A DNA stretch of 64,000 nucleotides from Vulcanisaeta distributa JCM 11213 (GCA_001316125.1 BBCS01000003.1:62001-126000); one strand, 5' to 3'. Numbered from the stretch's first letter, positions 39,197-49,403 are shown. Notes: a model not told the origin generated them from the sequence alone. Made by a program: numbers and translations.

Positions 39197-39280
39197 CTCC
39201 GTCTATTTAAATATTCCGTCTATTTAAATATTAATTACAATCTGTTTTGTTTCATAATGATTAAGATATTGAAATCGAAT

Positions 39281-39937
39281 TTACTTACCCTTGATGTAAA
39301 AGGTTACTCTTGACTTATTTATTACTGCATCAAGGCTACAATCACACTTAAGGAGCACCTTCAACAACCCAAGCAGGTAACCCCTAGTAAACGGTAACCC
39401 AGCATCTAGATCAAAGGGTTCTAACAGCGATACACCAACCACGTACCCGCCCTTATCCGTACTTATGCTTATGTTCTCGATACTCCTCGTTAGGTTCATA
39501 ACCACGAGCATGTTTATGGCCGTCTCAAGAATCTTATTCATCGCGGCATTTGATGGAATCTCATACTTAGTCCTGAGCATTGTGCTAGCCATTGAGAGTC
39601 CCATCTCGTAACCAAGCTTCGTAAGGAATGCGTGAACCTCCCCCCCACCACTCTGAACCATGTGCATTAATATGCTCCTAAGAATTTCCTTATCAAAGCC
39701 CACCAACTCCATGGGCGCCTCATGGCTTGCCCAAATATCGTGAATACCATTAATGCTCCTCAACCTGTCAAGGGCGCTTATTGGTAGGGAATCGCTGAGC
39801 CTCATGGCGATGACCCTCTCAGTCTCTGAGGGTATGGATACGAAAACCCACTCAATACTTGCGTAATCCTTAATAACTCCGGTTATTTCGTGAAGCATCC
39901 CACGTCTATTGGCAGTCTTAATCACGAGTAAGGTCAT
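39281..39937 (-). CDS. ACT-domain protein with C-terminal V4R-like domain
   Basis: 218 residues. The N-terminal 70 look like an ACT domain (TANRRGMLHEITGVIKDYASIEWVFVSI). The rest (VQSGGGEVHAFLTKLGYEMGLSMA, then KGGYVVGVSLLEPFDLDAGLPFTRGYLLGLLKVL) resembles the V4R small-molecule-binding domain. Such fusions are thought to sense ligands in archaea. Domain calls are by pattern only. It starts 68 bases from the divergent aIF2-beta gene. Confidence 0.5.
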   Translation of the reverse strand: MTLLVIKTANRRGMLHEITGVIKDYASIEWVFVSIPSETERVIAMRLSDSLPISALDRLRSINGIHDIWASHEAPMELVGFDKEILRSILMHMVQSGGGEVHAFLTKLGYEMGLSMASTMLRTKYEIPSNAAMNKILETAINMLVVMNLTRSIENISISTDKGGYVVGVSLLEPFDLDAGLPFTRGYLLGLLKVLLKCDCSLDAVINKSRVTFYIKGK

Positions 39938-40004
39938 TAATGATTTATTAAAACGCAGAGACTTTAAACCAGACTGACCGTGGTCTAAATAAATTATTAA
40001 TAAC

Positions 40005-40487
40005 GTGAATCATGAAAGTAAGAATTTATTAAGTGATTCAGTCTATCCTAGCGTTGGTATGTCGGGTGATGTTAATTATGATGAGCTTTACATGAAGTTA
40101 TTGGATAGGGCTTACACATTAATAACGCCTAAGATCCAGAAAAGGCAGGAGATACCTAAGTTGAGTATATTGGTTCAGCCTAAGAAGACGATTATTCAGA
40201 ACTTCAGGGACGTTGCACAAAGGCTCAATAGGGACCCAACCCATATAGCGAGGTTCTTCCTTAAGGAGCTGGCACTTCCAGGTAGTATTGAGGGTAATGC
40301 ATTTGTTCTATATGCCGAGAGGAGTCCGAGGACCCTTGAGGCTGTTTATGAGAGGTATATCAAGTTCTACGTCGAGTGTCCAGTATGCCACTCAATAGAT
40401 ACCTACCTTGAGAGGGAGGGTAGGATATACGTGCTTGTGTGCACCGCCTGCGGCGCAAGGACCCCCCCGAGGAAGGGCATTAGTTAA
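40005..40487 (+). CDS. Translation initiation factor 2 subunit beta
   Basis: Delivers initiator tRNA to the ribosome as part of aIF2. The central domain [35 protein letters not shown] is characteristic, and the zinc finger is [27 protein letters not shown]. It ends ARTPPRKGI; the 7-C run near 40463-40469 probably adds one Pro. 160 residues from GTG 40005; an internal ATG ([19 protein letters not shown]) gives the usual 142-residue form and may be the true start. Confidence 0.93.
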   Translation: MNHESKNLLSDSVYPSVGMSGDVNYDELYMKLLDRAYTLITPKIQKRQEIPKLSILVQPKKTIIQNFRDVAQRLNRDPTHIARFFLKELALPGSIEGNAFVLYAERSPRTLEAVYERYIKFYVECPVCHSIDTYLEREGRIYVLVCTACGARTPPRKGIS

Positions 40488-40533
40488 CTTTCAATTCCTA
40501 TATTAAACTATGCGAAGTCAGTAGTTTATATTA

Positions 40534-42241
40534 ATGAAGAAGGGTTTTTATTTACTACAGGTATATAATAGGTCTGTGTCATTCGGTGGATATCCAATCG
40601 TTTTAACGGGCGAGATCGCGACAATGAGCGATACGCATGGGTCATCCGTGGTTGGATTCGCAAGTGCAATACCGGAGAACTACTTCAGGGATTGGGTTGC
40701 CCGCAGGTTCTTCAGGGTTAAGAGTGATAGGGATGGCAGGGTTTTAAGGGCTCCCTATGGCCTGGCTAAGGTTGAGGCTGCGCTGCTCGCCCATGGTTAC
40801 ACGAGGAATGACGTAATAATTGCCGATCCTTATAAGCTGGATAAGGTAATTGGGCCTAATACACGAATTGTGGGTATATACGTAATGGACCCATTAGGAC
40901 TAAGCTTTGGCTCGGGGATCCTCTACTGGATATTGAGGCTAGCAGACTTACCGTATAGGGGGCTTGCCATACATAGCCAAGTCATTCTTACAAGTCATTA
41001 ATCACCCAGCAATTAAGAGGCATAGGAGCCATCTCAAGATTGTTGTTGGAGGCCCCCCCGCTGGTTGGCAGATCGTGGATACCGGTAGGCAGGGTGAGCT
41101 TGGCATTGACGTTGTTTATGAGGGTGAGTTTGAGGAGGATGGTCCGCAATTATTTGATAAGATAATGAAGGGTGAACCAGTACCGAGTAGGGTGGTAGCC
41201 CATAGGCCGGTGCCTAACGACATGGTCCCAACCATAGTCACACCCTCAATTGGCGGCATGGTTGAGGTCACGAGGGGGGGCTGCGGCAGGGGGGGTTGTC
41301 AATTCTGCACACCAACGCTTAGCGGAATGATTAGGTCATTCCCATTCGAGGGGGGGCACATCGACAGGGAGATAAAGCTAAACATTGAGGTCGGTGGTTT
41401 CAAGGAGATAACGCTCCACAGTGATGAGTTCTTTAGGTATGGTGCGAAGGGCATTGAGCCAAACCCGGACAAAGTACTGGACCTAACAGTTAAGGCGTAT
41501 AAACTCGTTAAGTCTTATGGGGATGATTACGAAGTAACCACGGACTTCACAACAGCGGCCGTAGTAAAGTACGCCCCAAAGATGGTTAAGGAGGTTTCGG
41601 AGTACATGAATGAGGGTGGTAACTGGCATTTCATTGAGATGGGTATTGAGACTGGCTCGCCTAGGTTATTGAGGTTGTTGATGGCGGGTAAGGCATTGCC
41701 GTACAAGCCCGAGCAGTACCCCCCCGACGTTGTTGAGGAGGCCATTGGGATACTCAATGATAATTACTGGGTTGTTGTTGGTACAATGATCCTCAACCTG
41801 CCGGGCGAGACTGATGACGATGTTATAAAGAGTCTCGAATTACTTGATAGGTTAAAGAGGCTTAGGGTGCTCACGTTCCCACTACCCTTCATACCAATGG
41901 GTGCGCTGAGGAAGAGGGACTTCACGGTACTGGATAGGATGCTTGACGACCCATTAAGGCGCGAGTTCATTCTCAAGGCTTTAATAAAGTCCTTTGAGGA
42001 GGCCAAGGCCTTTAGCGACTTAATAACTAGGAAGGTTGAGAACTTCATAGTCAAGAGACTCATTAAGTACATAGCCGTTGGCAGCTTCAACCTAGTGCTC
42101 AAGAGGTATAAGGAGAAGCTTGGCTCATTGATTGAGCAATACGGAGAGTTTAAGGAGAGGATTAGGGAGGAGGTGAGTAGGGCGGTCATATCCATTAAGG
42201 TAGATAGGGGGGTCGATGATCAAACTAATGACAACTCATAA
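40534..42241 (+). CDS. Cobalamin-binding-domain radical SAM protein (frameshifted)
   Basis: The N-terminal half resembles a B12-binding fold (ADPYKLDKVIGPNTRIVGIYVMDPLG, HLKIVVGGPPAG). The radical SAM domain has the cluster motif that should be TRGCGRGCQFC; the 7-G runs at 41274-41280 and 41289-41295 turn it into GCGRGGCQFC, breaking CxxxCxxC. Later blocks are EITLHSDEFFRYG, HFIEMGIETGSPRLL and VGTMILNLPGETDDDVI. Frame break at the 5-G run near 40957-40961. About 570 residues. Substrate unknown; similar archaeal proteins are annotated as B12-binding radical SAM or methylthiotransferase-like. Confidence 0.85.
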
Positions 42242-42315
42242 AAATTAGGCTGGTCTCTTTATCTTAACTGCCAATAATTAGAAACCTTGATAAAGGGCTT
42301 TAATGGAGATTTCAT

Positions 42316-43455
42316 GTGGGATTTAATAATAGGCCCATTGAGGAATTGGACGCCTTAGTCATCAAGAAGGCCTATTACGTACTTGGCATTAGCATAGCAG
42401 GCCTATCACTAATAATGATTAATTGGTTAGGCGTATCAACCATAATGTTCGACATAATGACGATAAGGAAGGTCGTGCTCAGCGCTGTTTATTACGTAAT
42501 ACCCATGCAACCGCGATGATAGGCTTCGCAGCAACGCAGCTACCAGCAACATTCCTATTCAGTAGGCTTGGCAATAGGGTCTCCATGTTCCTGGGCCTAC
42601 TACTCAATGGATTATCCCTCATATTCTCAACAACGAGTAGTTACCACACAGCATTACTACTCAGGTTCCTAGCAGGCATGGGGGGGCTTGGACTATACTT
42701 AATGCCATCACTCCTACTAATACTTGGTTGGTGGAGTATTAGGGGGGGTTGACCAGGTGGGTCCAGGTTACTTACTTATCCTCAATAACAGTACTAATGC
42801 TCCTCTCATCACTAGTGATAGTGGGTATTACGCAGAGCGCCGTGCTATACCTGGGCATAGCCTCCCTGGCCCTTGCTATCCTCGTTCTCCTCACGATGAA
42901 GGATGCCGTGATAATAAAGAGTGTATCGGTAATGGCTGTCATGAATAACCCAGACGTGCTCATGATATCCATAGCCTTCTCAATACCCTGGGGGGGCGTA
43001 TACCTAAGCCTATTACCACTGATTATCAACCTCGGTGGTTACCCAGCAATTGCGGAATTAACGGTTCCACTAGCCCTAACACCACTGCTATACAGGTTTA
43101 GGCATTCATTAAAGATGGAGAGGCGTAAGATGCTATTCTACCTAACCATAGCCCTCGGCGCGGTGACCATGCCCATGGGGCTTGCCAAGCTCAGTTGTTC
43201 ATTCCCGTGATCGTGGGCTTCATATTCACACTAATCCTACTACTAACGCTATACCTCGTGCATGAACTCGTAAGCCCAATACTAATCGCCCAATCAACAA
43301 GCTACCTATTCACAGTATCATCAATAATAGGCTCAATAATAGGCGTGGTAATGAGTTACGCAATACAATACCTTGGAGTACTTGGTTGGGTTATGACCGG
43401 GGTTTTAATAGTAATGTCAGCGTTCATTTACAAAATACTAAAAATCACTCTCTAA
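42316..43455 (+). CDS. Major facilitator superfamily transporter (frameshifted)
   Basis: Split into at least four frames, but together they give about 12 membrane helices: ISIAGLSLIMINWLGVS, MIGFAATQLPATFLFSRLGNRVSMFLGLLLNG (MFS loop 2-3 type GxLxDRxG), HTALLLRFLAGMGGLGLYLMP (family motif of helix 4-5), then a second half (MISIAFSIPWGGVYLSLLPLI, VGFIFTLILLLTLYLV). Breaks near 42510, 42747 and 43190. Substrate cannot be predicted. GTG start at 42316. Confidence 0.7.
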
Positions 43456-43876
43456 CCTTCGGATACCTATCAAGCCTCGCAACCTCCCTAACGGCATCCA
43501 AGTCACCCAGCAAGTCCCTAATTGAGATAACACCCACAACCCTATCCTCATCATCAACCACAATAACGTGCCTAACCCTATAATTAACCATTAGGGAGGC
43601 CACGGTCCCCCCCACGGAATCATCAACCCTAGCCCTAACAACCCTAGGACCCATAGTCCCAACCTTACCAACAGGAGTATCAAGCGGAAGCCTATTGGCC
43701 AAGGCCCTAATCACATCACGCTCAGTTATTATACCACGCAACTTCATACTATTCAAGTCCTCAACCACAACCACAGAACCAGTATTCTCCTTAGCCATTA
43801 AATCCACAGCCTCAATAAACGGCCTATCCTCAGTAATGACAAGGGGTCTCCTTTTAACGAGGTCGATCGCCTTCAT
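43445..43876 (-). CDS. Paired CBS-domain protein
   Basis: 143 residues consisting of two CBS motifs: ITEDRPFIEAVDLMAKENTGSVVVVED...GIITERDVIRALA and ARVDDSVGGTVASLMVNYRVRHVIVVDDEDRVVGVISIRDLL. Such proteins bind adenylates and signal energy state. The 7-base run near 43607-43613 probably adds a Gly (DSVGG). Convergent with the MFS gene. Confidence 0.9.
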   Translation of the reverse strand: MKAIDLVKRRPLVITEDRPFIEAVDLMAKENTGSVVVVEDLNSMKLRGIITERDVIRALANRLPLDTPVGKVGTMGPRVVRARVDDSVGGTVASLMVNYRVRHVIVVDDEDRVVGVISIRDLLGDLDAVREVARLDRYPKVRE

Positions 43877-44060
43877 ACAACCACCAGGAACACTTAATTT
43901 TTAACTGATTAATAAGCATTATTGCATAATCCGTGTATATTATCCATTATATATGTAAAATTACATGTGTACTTCTACACAATATTAATAAATATTTATA
44001 TGAATAATTATGTAATTAATGTAATAACCCAAGGCTTTAAGAAGCTCTGCAGTAATTAAT
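43877..44060. other. AT-rich intergenic region upstream of the sRNA candidate
   Basis: No ORF. AT-rich with TATATATGT and AATATTTATATG segments near 43950-44000 that could supply the promoter of the C/D sRNA candidate (box near 43990-44000) or the minus-strand CBS gene. Nothing else seen. Confidence 0.3.
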
Positions 44061-44121
44061 CCCGGTGATGAGTAGGGACCTCGCCTGCCAGAGGAGTGAC
44101 GAGTTTGCCGAGTGCTGAGCC
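44061..44121 (+). ncRNA. C/D-box guide sRNA candidate
   Basis: Box C GTGATGA (44065-44071), a 13-nt spacer, D' CTGC (44085-44088), box C' GTGACGA (44096-44102), a 12-nt spacer, box D CTGA (44115-44118). The spacing is that of archaeal double-guide sRNAs. The D guide GTTTGCCGAGTG is complementary over 10 bases to ACUCGGCAAA, which I recall as part of a conserved 23S rRNA segment. The base paired to the fifth guide nucleotide before box D would be a C. The target needs checking against an actual rRNA. Confidence 0.65.
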
Positions 44122-44244
44122 ATAGGCTTCATTCAACCTGTTAATTCCAATCTATTTCTCATTTTCTATTTCTAAAGAATTTTCTTTACAGATTGAAATA
44201 ATAAAATAGAAATAAAGAACAAAGTACACCGAAAGTACTACAGA

Positions 44245-44260
44245 GGTAATATTTAAAAAT
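44245..44260 (+). promoter_or_regulatory. Putative promoter of the secreted protein at 44281
   Basis: GGTAATATTTAAAAATATT gives a strong TATA-like ATTTAAAAAT at 44249-44258, about 27 bases before the start codon ATG at 44281. This predicts a leaderless transcript, and no Shine-Dalgarno sequence is present. Confidence 0.5.
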
Positions 44261-44280
44261 ATTAAACATAGCTATTACCT

Positions 44281-44736
44281 ATGACGAGGAAAGCCCTAGC
44301 ACTAGTACTACCCGCGTTACTACTCGTAGTAGCACTAATGGCAGGAACAACAATGGCAATGCAAGTAACAAAGATAAAGCCAGACACACCAGGCGTAACA
44401 ATAATCAAGGAAGTAACAACACTAAAACTAAAGGTATTACCACCAGCGCACAGAATAGATCCTGCATTAGCACCGTACTCGGGAGTTCTCATAGGACCGT
44501 TCTATTTGAGTAGTTCTAATGAGGGCATTGCAGTCTATGCTACTTGGTCTCCATCATCAGCTAATTTATTTATAGGTGTCGTAAATGCAAATACGGGTTA
44601 TGGATATGGTGTTGTAGATAGCGGTGGCTCTGCTTTCGTAGTATTTTATCCAGGAGTTGGATCATGGTATGTAGCAATTTATAATCTTAGTCCTTACTAT
44701 GTAAATGCAAATATCTATATATTTATAATATCGTAA
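44281..44736 (+). CDS. Small secreted protein of unknown function
   Basis: 151 residues. Signal peptide MTRKALALVLPALLLVVALMAGTTMAM, a proline-containing linker, then a beta-rich domain of aromatic and small residues (YSGVLIGPFYLSSSNEGIAVYATW, NLFIGVVNANTGYGYGVVDSGGSAFVVFYPG). The fold pattern resembles an extracellular beta-sandwich. Codon use shifts to AT-rich after residue 65, unlike neighbouring genes, which may signal transfer or fast evolution. No family recognised. Confidence 0.6.
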   Translation: MTRKALALVLPALLLVVALMAGTTMAMQVTKIKPDTPGVTIIKEVTTLKLKVLPPAHRIDPALAPYSGVLIGPFYLSSSNEGIAVYATWSPSSANLFIGVVNANTGYGYGVVDSGGSAFVVFYPGVGSWYVAIYNLSPYYVNANIYIFIIS

Positions 44737-44753
44737 TATATTTATTATTAAAA

Positions 44754-45041
44754 TTATTTATTACTTGTTAAATTAACATATGTATAATAAAGGGCCGATG
44801 ATTGATTGTTAGTAATATAATTCACCTTTAAAGAATTTATATACATTATATTCGAGTAATTGCACGTTACTAAGATATTATTACTATTATTCGTTAAAGT
44901 TACATGTATGCAATTTAATATTTCATGGCTATCATTTACACTTATAATACTTATATTACCGCTATTAATTTTGATGCCATTATATCCATTATTGATGTAT
45001 AATATTAATATTGTTGCCATAAGTATTAGCAATGATACCAT
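44754..45041 (-). CDS. Small AT-rich membrane-anchored protein
   Basis: 95 residues from ATG 45041. The open frame continues upstream to about 45095, so the N-terminus may be longer (KN-KIFLGVLISMVSLLILMATILIL). One membrane helix is followed by an Asn/Ile-rich exterior region with several sequons (VTLTNNSNNI, CNYSNI) and two Cys. Very AT-rich compared with the window. It could be a real small surface protein or an accidental ORF. Confidence 0.35.
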   Translation of the reverse strand: MVSLLILMATILILYINNGYNGIKINSGNISIISVNDSHEILNCIHVTLTNNSNNILVTCNYSNIMYINSLKVNYITNNQSSALYYTYVNLTSNK

Positions 45042-45099
45042 GGATATTAAAACTCCTAAGAATATTTTATTTTTATTTGTGAATATTTTATAATCAATT

Positions 45100-45309
45100 C
45101 TATGAAATTTTTTTATATATTATTGCTTCATCGTTTTTTATTAGTATTTTGTTTAGGTTTACTTTGTCTATTGTTCCTATGTAGTGCCAGGTGTTTCCGT
45201 GCTTTATGTATACGTAGTTTCCTGCCTTTATTACTACTGTTCCTGGTTTTCCGCATCTTGGGCACATTCCCATTCCTATTGCTCTGCTTGGCATTTGGTT
45301 TGTGTTCAA
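45100..45309 (-). CDS. Small CxxC protein
   Basis: 69 residues. N-terminal CPRCGKPGTVVIKAGNYVYIKHGNTWHYIGTID looks like a half zinc ribbon with two His that could complete the site, followed by a Lys/Asn-rich tail. Found upstream of and divergent from the AbrB-like gene. Function unknown. Confidence 0.5.
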   Translation of the reverse strand: MNTNQMPSRAIGMGMCPRCGKPGTVVIKAGNYVYIKHGNTWHYIGTIDKVNLNKILIKNDEAIIYKKIS

Positions 45310-45450
45310 TCCCTTCTTTAAATCTCTTTCTGTTCTTTATCTTACGTGAAACCTTTATTTACCACTGTGCATGTTGGTGATTTTTCAATTTGGTTTCACG
45401 TGTTTTCCACGGAGTATTACTTAAGTGTGGTAGTGTTGAGGAACTGATCG

Positions 45451-45792
45451 GTGGTAAACGTGGTTGTTAGGGTGACTGTACGTAGGAAGTTGGAGAGGTT
45501 TAACGTGACGACACTCCCCCCCTTCGTGGTTAGGGTGTACATAAATAACCAAGTCCTATTACCGGCGAGCCTAGTCAGGGCGCTGGGCATCACTCATTTA
45601 AGATTCGCTGATGTTGAGCTTGAGTATAAGGGCTTCATGATTGAGTTAAAAGGCGTTAGGTTGTTGAGGACTAGGCACACGGATTCCAGGCAATTCACAA
45701 TACCGAGGAGTGTTAGGGAGTTGTATGGCATTGGTCCTGGCGACGTCGTTAAGATACTGACCATAAGGCCTTCTAACGCCAGTAATGATTGA
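45451..45792 (+). CDS. AbrB-like double-hairpin protein
   Basis: 113 residues. Two similar halves: FVVRVYINNQVLLPASLVRALGITHLRFADVEL and DSRQFTIPRSVRELYGIGPGDVVKIL, the second a clear SpoVT/AbrB swapped-hairpin pattern (xxxTIPxxxRxxxGIxxGDxVxI). Probably a DNA-binding regulator acting as an internally duplicated AbrB. GTG start. A decayed relative lies at 5.1-5.2 kb. The 7-C run near 45517 may add a Pro. Confidence 0.65.
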   Translation: MVNVVVRVTVRRKLERFNVTTLPPFVVRVYINNQVLLPASLVRALGITHLRFADVELEYKGFMIELKGVRLLRTRHTDSRQFTIPRSVRELYGIGPGDVVKILTIRPSNASND

Positions 45793-45841
45793 AATTATAT
45801 AATCAAACTTAATTTATGATTTATGTAAAAATAACGTTAAA

Positions 45842-47258
45842 TTAATCGAAGATTTTTCCTGGATTGAATATTCCGTGTGGGTCAAATATCCTCTTAATAC
45901 CCTTCATTAGCCCAATAACCATATCGCTATTACCATCATTCCTACTGCTAATTGTCTCCCTCAATAAGCCCTTTTTCTGGGTCCCAATACCATGCTCTGC
46001 GCTAACCGTGCCACTGAGCCTTATGGCTAGTTTACCAACATCCTCGAAGAACCTTAGGACTCTATCCATCTCATCCCTATCAGAGCGCCTAGCCCAAACG
46101 GATGGGTGTAGGTTTCCATCCCCCCCAATGTGCCCGCCGAGGTTCATCTTAACATTGTATTTCTTACCCAGTGATTGTATTTCTCTGACGGCCTCAGGTA
46201 ATTTGCTCATCGGCACTGCGATGTCTTCGAAGGCTACGAACACGTCTGTCCCATAATCATTAAATGCGGCCTTAAGCGTTGCTGAGTAGAGCATCCTCCT
46301 TGGTTCCAGTATCTTTGAGAATTCCTGCCACGTGGACGCCTTACTAATTATCTCACCGCCGCTCGATGATATGTCAGCGCTTAGCTTAGACAGTATTTGC
46401 TGTTCACTACCTGCGTATGTATCGACCCCAATCCACAGGTAGTAACCGGGCTCAAGGTTGAGTATTTGGCTGTTATGTCATCGATGAATTCCGTGACCAT
46501 AGGCCATAGCTTATCCCTCCTGACCCTAATCACTGCATCGACCAGGGCTCAGCATTTCCAAACCTAGCCATCACTCCCACGAAGGACTCCGGTAGCGGTG
46601 CTAGCCTGAGTGTTGCCTCAGTGACTATGCCCAGGGTCCCCCCCTCGGAGCCAATGAAGAGCTGGACCAGGTTGTAACCCTCCCTACACTTGACAGTCCT
46701 ACAACCAACCCTAATGACATCGCCGGTCCCAATAACTGCCTCAAGACCAAGGACCCAGTGTGAGGCGGGTCCATACTTAGCACCACGCATACCACCACCG
46801 CCATTACTAATTACACCACCAACCGTGGCGGTCTTAGATGATGCTGGATCCACGGGCCACTGAAGGCCGTAACCCATTAATTCCAGGTTCAACTCATCAA
46901 CCTTAATGCCCGATTGAACCCTCGCGTACCAATCAATGTCCGAGACCTCAATTATTGAGTTCATCCTCTCCAGGGAGACAATTACCGTGTTCTCAAGCTT
47001 AGGCGTGGCATTGCCGGATAGGCTTGTTGATGAACCGACGGGTACGATCTTAAAGCCATAGTCAATGGCGAGCTTAACGACCCTAACAACCTCATCAACA
47101 CTCACCGGCTGAACAACAGCCATTGGCTTAACACCAACCTCAGAGGATGCGTCATGACTGTACAGGGCGAGTATGTGCGGTTCCGTGAACAACCTATCCC
47201 TAAATACGGTCTCAAGCTCCTTAATCACGTCACCCTTACCCTGGGACATATTGTTCAT
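45842..47258 (-). CDS. GlcD-type FAD-linked oxidase (glycolate/D-lactate dehydrogenase family; frameshifted)
   Basis: The N-terminal FAD-binding PCMH domain has VVQPVSVDEVVRVVKLA, IVPVGSSTSLSGNATP, TVGGVISNGGGGMRGAKYG and the block that should be GSEGTLGIVTEATLRL; a 7-C run at 46638-46644 makes it SEGGTLG. The C-terminal FAD-oxidase domain has GHIGGDGNLHPSV and GTVSAEHGIGTQKKGLL...IFDPHGIFNPGKIF. The middle (46295-46530) is split in other frames (VDAVIRVRRDKLWPMVTEF). It forms an operon with the HdrC-like and HdrB-like genes upstream, giving a three-subunit oxidase of 2-hydroxy acids feeding quinone (inference). Confidence 0.9.
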
Positions 47259-47270
47259 TCTAGATCACTA

Positions 47271-47584
47271 TTACTTAAGCATTGTTTTCAGGATAATTGC
47301 CTTGAAACTATGTATTGTATCTGCGATCTTAATGCCCGCTGGGCACTGCGTATCGCAGGCGGCGCAGTGTAGGCAGGTCATTATTGGATTAATAACATCA
47401 ATGCCTATCTCCGCGTCCTTACCCTGGCCAAAACCATTTTCAATTAAGGTTTTGATTAGATTTATTCTGCCCTGGGTCCATAGGCCCTACTACGTAGTGC
47501 GTTGAAGGTTGGGCATGGGAACTCACAGAAGCCGCAGAATTGACACTTCCTGACCTCTTCGTAAATCTCCCTTAAGCTCATCAT
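47271..47584 (-). CDS. HdrC/GlcF-N-like two-cluster ferredoxin subunit (frameshifted)
   Basis: About 103 residues that need one restored G near 47478 (YGPRGRINLIKTLIENG). Two [4Fe-4S] motifs: CQFCGFCEFPCPTF and CLHCAACDTQCPAG. These are the two ferredoxin clusters of GlcF or HdrC, here as a separate protein. The start codon overlaps the stop of the HdrB-like gene (TGATG), and the GlcD gene follows 12 bases later. Confidence 0.85.
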
Positions 47585-48534
47585 CACCCACTCACCTCAA
47601 TGACCTCGGCAATGTCGTATAGGTTAGCCTCAACACCGCTGAGCTTGATGCCTCTCCTCAGGTTTACGTAGCATATTGGGCATTGAACAACTATGTTCCT
47701 GGACAACCTAGTCAGCTCTCTAACCCTATTACTTGCGACCTTACCGGCGATTTCTGGGTATGTGGACTCAATGGGCCCACCACAGCAGTGCGAGGTATCC
47801 CTACCCGTTATTACCGGGTCTTCCTTAACATTGGCCTTACCCCTAAGCAAACCCCTAATCAGGTCATACTTGTTTAGGTACCTAGCATATAGGCATGAGT
47901 CATGAATAGTGAACTCACCAAGCCTAACCTTTACCCTGCCGGGGTCGAGGTAGTCCAGGTAACTCCTAACCTTAATGTTAAATTCAGGCACGTACCTAGG
48001 GTAAAGCCTCTCGAGTGTGTACTGGGTGTGTGGGTCTATGGTTATTACCTCACTCACGTTATTGTCCCTAAAGACCTTGTAAACACTTCTCGCGTAATCC
48101 ACGAACTCATTAACAAAGCCAAGCTCGTAAAGCAGCGCGCCGCTATACGGCTCATTATCAAGGACCCTAAACCTAACACCTAAGGCCTTGAGCGCGCCAT
48201 AGATGCTCCTAACGACCCTATTAGCCCTATCAAGCTCCTCATCACTGGGCCTAAGCAATGCCCTACCAAGGACCATCGCGCCAATGGCCGTCAACCTAGC
48301 CAACGTGCCGCCCTTGGTGACGCCAAACCTCTCAAGCTCAGCCACAGCCCTCTCAATGACTGGGGCCAGTTGGTAGAGGCATGAGGTGTAAAGTATGGTA
48401 TTACTATCACTATCAAAGGACAAGCCCTCCCTCCACTTAGTGCAAATCGACTTATCAACGGGAAACGGGAGCCACGAATCCTTAAGACTACCCACAACAA
48501 CATCTCTCAAGGTCCTAAACCAATCAAGGGACAC
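47584..48534 (-). CDS. HdrB/GlcF-C-like CCG-domain subunit
   Basis: 316 residues, intact. First domain ILYTSCLYQLAPVIERAV; second domain FTIHDSCLYARYLNKYDLI, DTSHCCGGPIESTYPEI and VVQCPICYVNL. Together with the two-cluster ferredoxin and GlcD genes it makes a split GlcDF. Closely similar to the stand-alone copy at 38233-39196. First gene of the operon. Confidence 0.88.
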   Translation of the reverse strand: MSLDWFRTLRDVVVGSLKDSWLPFPVDKSICTKWREGLSFDSDSNTILYTSCLYQLAPVIERAVAELERFGVTKGGTLARLTAIGAMVLGRALLRPSDEELDRANRVVRSIYGALKALGVRFRVLDNEPYSGALLYELGFVNEFVDYARSVYKVFRDNNVSEVITIDPHTQYTLERLYPRYVPEFNIKVRSYLDYLDPGRVKVRLGEFTIHDSCLYARYLNKYDLIRGLLRGKANVKEDPVITGRDTSHCCGGPIESTYPEIAGKVASNRVRELTRLSRNIVVQCPICYVNLRRGIKLSGVEANLYDIAEVIEVSG

Positions 48535-48591
48535 GAAAACAAATCAGCAAGCAACACTATTAAATATTAATATTAAGACACAGTCAAATTG

Positions 48592-49345
48592 ATGAGCAAG
48601 GACAGAATAAGGGGGGTAAACTTCCCATTAAGAGTCTTTGGTCAATGCCAGGTAATACACCCCTCTTCGCAAAGCTGCCTCAGTACTTCCCCGACGCCGA
48701 GGTTTTGCAAGTATTCTTCGAGGCTGATCCAGAGGGCGCAGCTGAGGTTGTTCCTGAGGACCTTGAAGTTCCAGTACCCACTGAGGCGATAATTACGTTT
48801 TTTAAATTCCCATTTAGCACCCTTGGGCCGTATAATGAGTTTGCGGTTGATATTAAGGTACTGCTTGATGGTCAGGAGAAGTACTATACGGCTTATAACT
48901 ATGTTAATAGCGACGTCGGCTTAGCCGCGGGTAGGGAAATCTGGGGGGGTGTGCCTAAGAAGTTTGCGGTCCTCGATATCAAGAGGAGCTTTGACTTGGT
49001 CTATGGATTTCTCGAGAGACCTGAGGCTTAAGGCTAGTCACTGCCGTTATTAGGCCTGAGGAACCTGCAAGGATTGAGCCGTTACCGATCACTAGGCTTG
49101 CCCTTAAGGTTATTCCACCGGCCGGTGATGGTGCTGAGCCATTGATTCAACTGGTTGATAGGTATAGGCATAGGTTAACTCCGAAGAGCATTTGGACCGG
49201 TCCCTGCACCTTAATGTTTAATAATAAGAGCGATATCGACCCACTCTATAGGTTAGGGCCGAGGAGGATCATTAAGTGTGTTTATGGGACTTTCGACTAT
49301 GTACTTGATTTCGGCAAGGTCGTTAAGGACTACGGCAGGCATTAA
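48592..49345 (+). CDS. Acetoacetate decarboxylase family protein (frameshifted)
   Basis: About 250 residues. Recognised by TLGPYNEFAVDIKVLLDGQEKYY, the catalytic region VNSDVGLAAGREIWGGVPKKFA (family GRExWGxPKK; the 7-G run at 48943-48949 adds a Gly), and GTFDYVLDFGKVVKDYGRH. The Lys of PKK region forms the Schiff base in the decarboxylase. Breaks near 48645, 49027 and 49145. It may decarboxylate another beta-keto acid. Divergent from the glycolate oxidase-like operon. Confidence 0.75.
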
Positions 49346-49403
49346 AGTCTAGCGCTTTAGTAATTGAAAATAAAAAGATCAAATTAATGCTTTGTTTACG
49401 TAC

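Noticed and set aside
45100..45400. Plus-strand hydrophobic ORF (poly Leu/Phe) near 45.1-45.4 kb
   Set aside because: It is the opposite strand of a small CxxC protein and lacks a start context; the minus-strand reading is more protein-like.
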